Source: Gammaproteobacteria bacterium | Lineage (GTDB): Bacteria; Pseudomonadota; Gammaproteobacteria; Steroidobacterales; Steroidobacteraceae | DNA length: 7,987 nucleotides | Direction of reading: 5' to 3' | NCBI GenBank assembly: GCA_030830595.1 | Contig: JAURMS010000311.1 | Span: 1 to 7,987, forward strand | Shown here: piece by piece, positions 6,317 to 7,987 of the stretch | How positions within the stretch are numbered: position 1 is the stretch's first letter | Layout of the letters: each line of letters starts with the position of its first letter | Translations under genes and position numbers: made by a program | Notes under the pieces: model-generated | The model's input: only the letters and a program-made list of their open reading frames with translations | Database searches by the model: none | Told to the model about the DNA's origin: nothing

Positions 6317-6320
6317 GAGG
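6315..6320 (+). promoter_or_regulatory. Shine-Dalgarno of fecR overlapping the sigma-factor stop
   Basis: AGGAGG (continuing with another G) shares two bases with the TAG stop of the sigma gene and ends 9 nt before the ATG at 6330. It fixes that ATG as the fecR start, against a longer in-frame ATG at 6240 inside the sigma gene, and implies translational coupling of sigma factor and anti-sigma factor. Confidence 0.75.
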
Positions 6321-6329
6321 GATCGCTCG

Positions 6330-7316
6330 ATGGACAGACACGGACCCGACGATCTGGCAGCCCTGCTCAAGAAGGCCGGGCCACGCCTGCAAGCCGACCC
6401 GGACCTGCGCGAGGCGGTGCGGGCGGCCGCCCGTGAGGCCTGGCGCGAGCAGCTGGCCCAGTCGCAAGGTCGGCGTAATCGCCGTACCTTCCTGTCGCTC
6501 GCTGCCGCGGCCTCAGCGGCCGCAGTGGCCCTGGGGCTGTGGTGGGGCAGCGTCGGCACGGCAGTGGACGCGGAACTGGCCAGGGTGGTCCGCAGCGATC
6601 ACGCCGTCCGTTATCTTCCTGCAGGGTCCGCCGACTGGCGGCCTTTGCCCGAGGGGCAGGGGCTGGGCAAGGGTGATGCGGTGCGGACTGGCCCGGAGTC
6701 GCGGGTGGCCCTTGCGCTCGAGGACGGTGTGACGCTGCGTCTCGATGTGGACAGCGAGTGGACCCTGCGCGATGCCGGACACTCGAGCCTGGCGGCGGGT
6801 GCCGTGTACTACGACGGCGGGCCTGTGCCCGGCGCCCGTGATCACGTGATCGAGACCGAGCATGGCAGCGTTCGTCACCTGGGCACCCAATACGAAGCCC
6901 GCCTGCTGAGCGATGCCTTGCGCCTCGCGGTCCGCGAAGGATCAGTGGCCCTGTCGACGCACGACAGGACCGTCGAGGTCGAAGCGGGAGAATGGATGGA
7001 GGCCGGTACACAGGGCGCGCGTCGCGGCCGGGTCAGCCCCTGGGACGACCAGTGGGCGTGGATCGGTGGCGTCACGCCTCCGCTCGACATTGAGGGCCGG
7101 ACGCTGGGGGACTTCCTTGGCTGGGTGGCGCGGGAAACCGGCCGGCCGGTGGTCTACCTGGACCCGGCAGCCAGGCAGCGTGCCGAGGCCATCCTGCTGC
7201 GAGGCTCGGTGGTAGGCTTGCGCCCGGAGCAGGCCCTGGACGCGGTGCTCGCAACGACCGACCTGGCTGGATCGATGGAGACGACGGTCATCAGGGTGGG
7301 TCAAGGCACGCCCTGA
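6330..7316 (+). CDS. FecR-family transmembrane anti-sigma factor/sensor with STN-like C-terminal module
   Basis: A 328-residue inner-membrane regulator that would relay a periplasmic signal to the sigma factor encoded just upstream. A cytoplasmic, charged helical N-terminus (1-52) is the probable sigma-binding part. It is followed by a stop-transfer RRNRR and a single membrane span at about 54-73. The periplasmic FecR domain lies at about 113-210, with the recognisable pattern KGDAVRTGPESRVALALEDGVTLRLD and, later, EHGSVRHLGTQYEARL and LAVREGSVAL. Residues 250-324 (LDIEGRTLGDFLGWVARETG ... LRGSVVGLRPEQALDAVLATTDL) read as a secretin/TonB short N-terminal (STN)-like lobe. Such a C-terminal lobe is known in FecR/PupR-type regulators and contacts the receptor. 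The N-terminus lacks the classic FecR_N DUF4880 tryptophans, so this looks like a shorter-headed version. It is co-transcribed with the sigma gene; the receptor gene begins about 50 nt downstream. The inducing ligand is unknown. Confidence 0.92.
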   Translation: MDRHGPDDLAALLKKAGPRLQADPDLREAVRAAAREAWREQLAQSQGRRNRRTFLSLAAAASAAAVALGLWWGSVGTAVDAELARVVRSDHAVRYLPAGSADWRPLPEGQGLGKGDAVRTGPESRVALALEDGVTLRLDVDSEWTLRDAGHSSLAAGAVYYDGGPVPGARDHVIETEHGSVRHLGTQYEARLLSDALRLAVREGSVALSTHDRTVEVEAGEWMEAGTQGARRGRVSPWDDQWAWIGGVTPPLDIEGRTLGDFLGWVARETGRPVVYLDPAARQRAEAILLRGSVVGLRPEQALDAVLATTDLAGSMETTVIRVGQGTP

Positions 7317-7338
7317 GGTCGGCTACACTCCCCGCATT

Positions 7339-7360
7339 GGCGTCGAGGGACGCCTTGTTT
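7339..7360 (+). terminator. Small hairpin plus TTGTTT between fecR and the TonB receptor gene
   Basis: GGCGTC (7339-7344) and GACGCC (7349-7354) form a perfect 6-bp GC-rich stem with a GAGG tetraloop, followed at once by TTGTTT (7355-7360). The shape is that of a short intrinsic terminator or attenuator on the plus strand. The T-tract is interrupted and the stem is short, so it would be leaky. It could lower receptor expression relative to sigma/fecR or, if the receptor starts at 7368, fold over its ribosome entry region. Confidence 0.45.
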
Positions 7361-7367
7361 CGGGGTC

Positions 7368-7987
7368 ATGCCTCTGGTGTCCATCACGCGTGGGAAAATG
7401 CGTCGGCCGGCGTGGCTGCCGATCATCTTCGTCTGCCTAGGGGCGTGGCTCGCGGGGTCCGCGCACGCCGAGGGGTCCTGGACCGGGCGGCCCTTGCAGG
7501 CTGTCCTGGCAGAACTCAGCGGTCCGGGCCAGCGGCTGATCTTCAGCAGTGACCTGGTCAGCCCGAGTTTGCAGGTCGTGGCCGAGCCGGTGGCCACTGA
7601 GGGGCCCGCGCTCATCGAGGAGCTCCTGCGGCCCCATGGACTGACGCTCAAGGAGGTGGGCGAGGGCATCTTCTCGGTCGTCCGCACGCGGGTACCGGCG
7701 ATGGCCGCAGCCATTGATAAGCCAAGATCCGATCCGTCACCGCCGGCACTCACCGACGTGGTCATCACCGCCAGTCGCTATTCCATTGTCCGCGACCTGC
7801 CGCTGTCTCGCGACCAACTCGATCAGGCCCAGCTGGCCGCCCTGCCCCGTCTTGCCGACGACGCGCTGCGGACCGCACAGAGGCTGCCCGGCGCCAGTGG
7901 AAACGGCGTCTCCGGACTCGCCCACGTGCGTGGCGGTACGCTGGACGAGACACTGGTGATGTTCGATGGCCTTGCCCTCTATGAGCC
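7368..7987 (+). CDS. TonB-dependent outer-membrane receptor with STN signalling domain, N-terminal part only
   Basis: Open to the window edge with 206 full codons visible. It is an outer-membrane active transporter/transducer, the partner of the sigma/FecR pair. Residues 11-34 are a signal peptide (MRRPAWLP, hydrophobic core, SAHA-E). An STN domain follows at about 37-105 (TGRPLQAVLAELS ... LIEELLRPHGLTLKEV). After a Pro-rich linker comes a TonB-box-like TDVVITASRY (129-138). The plug domain then starts, with LPGASGNGVSGLAHVRGG (173-190) and ETLVMFDGLALYE (194-206), typical of TonB-receptor plugs. The STN domain marks it as a signalling receptor of the FecA/FpvA kind. The start is uncertain: ATG 7368 has GGGG only 2 nt upstream, GTG 7377 has it 11 nt upstream, and ATG 7398 gives the most regular signal peptide but a poor ribosome site. 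The beta-barrel is outside the window. The ligand (siderophore, glycan or other) cannot be told from this part. Confidence 0.93.
   Translation, partial: MPLVSITRGKMRRPAWLPIIFVCLGAWLAGSAHAEGSWTGRPLQAVLAELSGPGQRLIFSSDLVSPSLQVVAEPVATEGPALIEELLRPHGLTLKEVGEGIFSVVRTRVPAMAAAIDKPRSDPSPPALTDVVITASRYSIVRDLPLSRDQLDQAQLAALPRLADDALRTAQRLPGASGNGVSGLAHVRGGTLDETLVMFDGLALYE

Noticed and set aside
6240..6329. FecR starting 30 codons earlier, inside the sigma gene
   Set aside because: AGGAGG at 6315-6320 clearly serves ATG 6330, and the extra residues are a frame shadow of sigma region 4.
7324..7329. TACACT as a -10 box for a separate receptor promoter
   Set aside because: Only four of six bases match and no -35-like element lies at the right distance.

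Overview
This is a GC-rich, densely coded stretch of bacterial chromosome. The gene content fits a gammaproteobacterium, possibly of the Xanthomonadales/Chromatiales type: a FecI/FecR/TonB-receptor signalling set, a secreted subtilase with a PA domain, and a thermostable-hemolysin-family protein. The taxonomic placement is inference from protein style only. No tRNA, rRNA, CRISPR array, insertion sequence or integrase was seen, and no gene-free stretch exceeds about 110 bases.

Left part, minus strand (1-5597). A compact block of five genes reads leftwards from 5597 to 1350. In transcription order it encodes a T_hemolysin-family (GNAT-like) protein, an AMP-forming acyl-CoA-ligase-like adenylating enzyme, a heme-oxygenase-like diiron oxidase/oxygenase (HDO), a short-chain dehydrogenase/reductase (SDR), and an exported TPR protein. 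The junctions are extremely tight: TAA-C-ATG, a 4-nt gap, and two possible ATGA overlaps. This is almost certainly one transcript and looks like a small biosynthetic or acyl-modification pathway of unknown product. After a 107-nt gap with a GC-rich hairpin comes a secreted subtilisin-like protease (1242 to the window edge), which is cut off before its catalytic serine.

Right part, plus strand (5684-7987). Divergent from the five-gene block is a cell-surface-signalling type set: an ECF sigma factor, a FecR-like membrane anti-sigma/sensor with an STN-like C-terminal module, and the first 206 codons of a TonB-dependent receptor with signal peptide, STN domain, TonB-box-like segment and plug start. 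A short GC-rich hairpin followed by TTGTTT lies between fecR and the receptor.

How they may work together. In the right half, a ligand bound by the outer-membrane receptor would signal through its STN domain to the periplasmic part of FecR, which controls the sigma factor. Whether that sigma factor also drives the divergent five-gene block is unknown. The two blocks share an 86-nt intergenic region. The most interesting element is the ligase/HDO/SDR/T_hemolysin/TPR block: the HDO keeps a full set of candidate diiron ligands, and the ligase has Arg where the C-terminal catalytic Lys of the superfamily normally sits.
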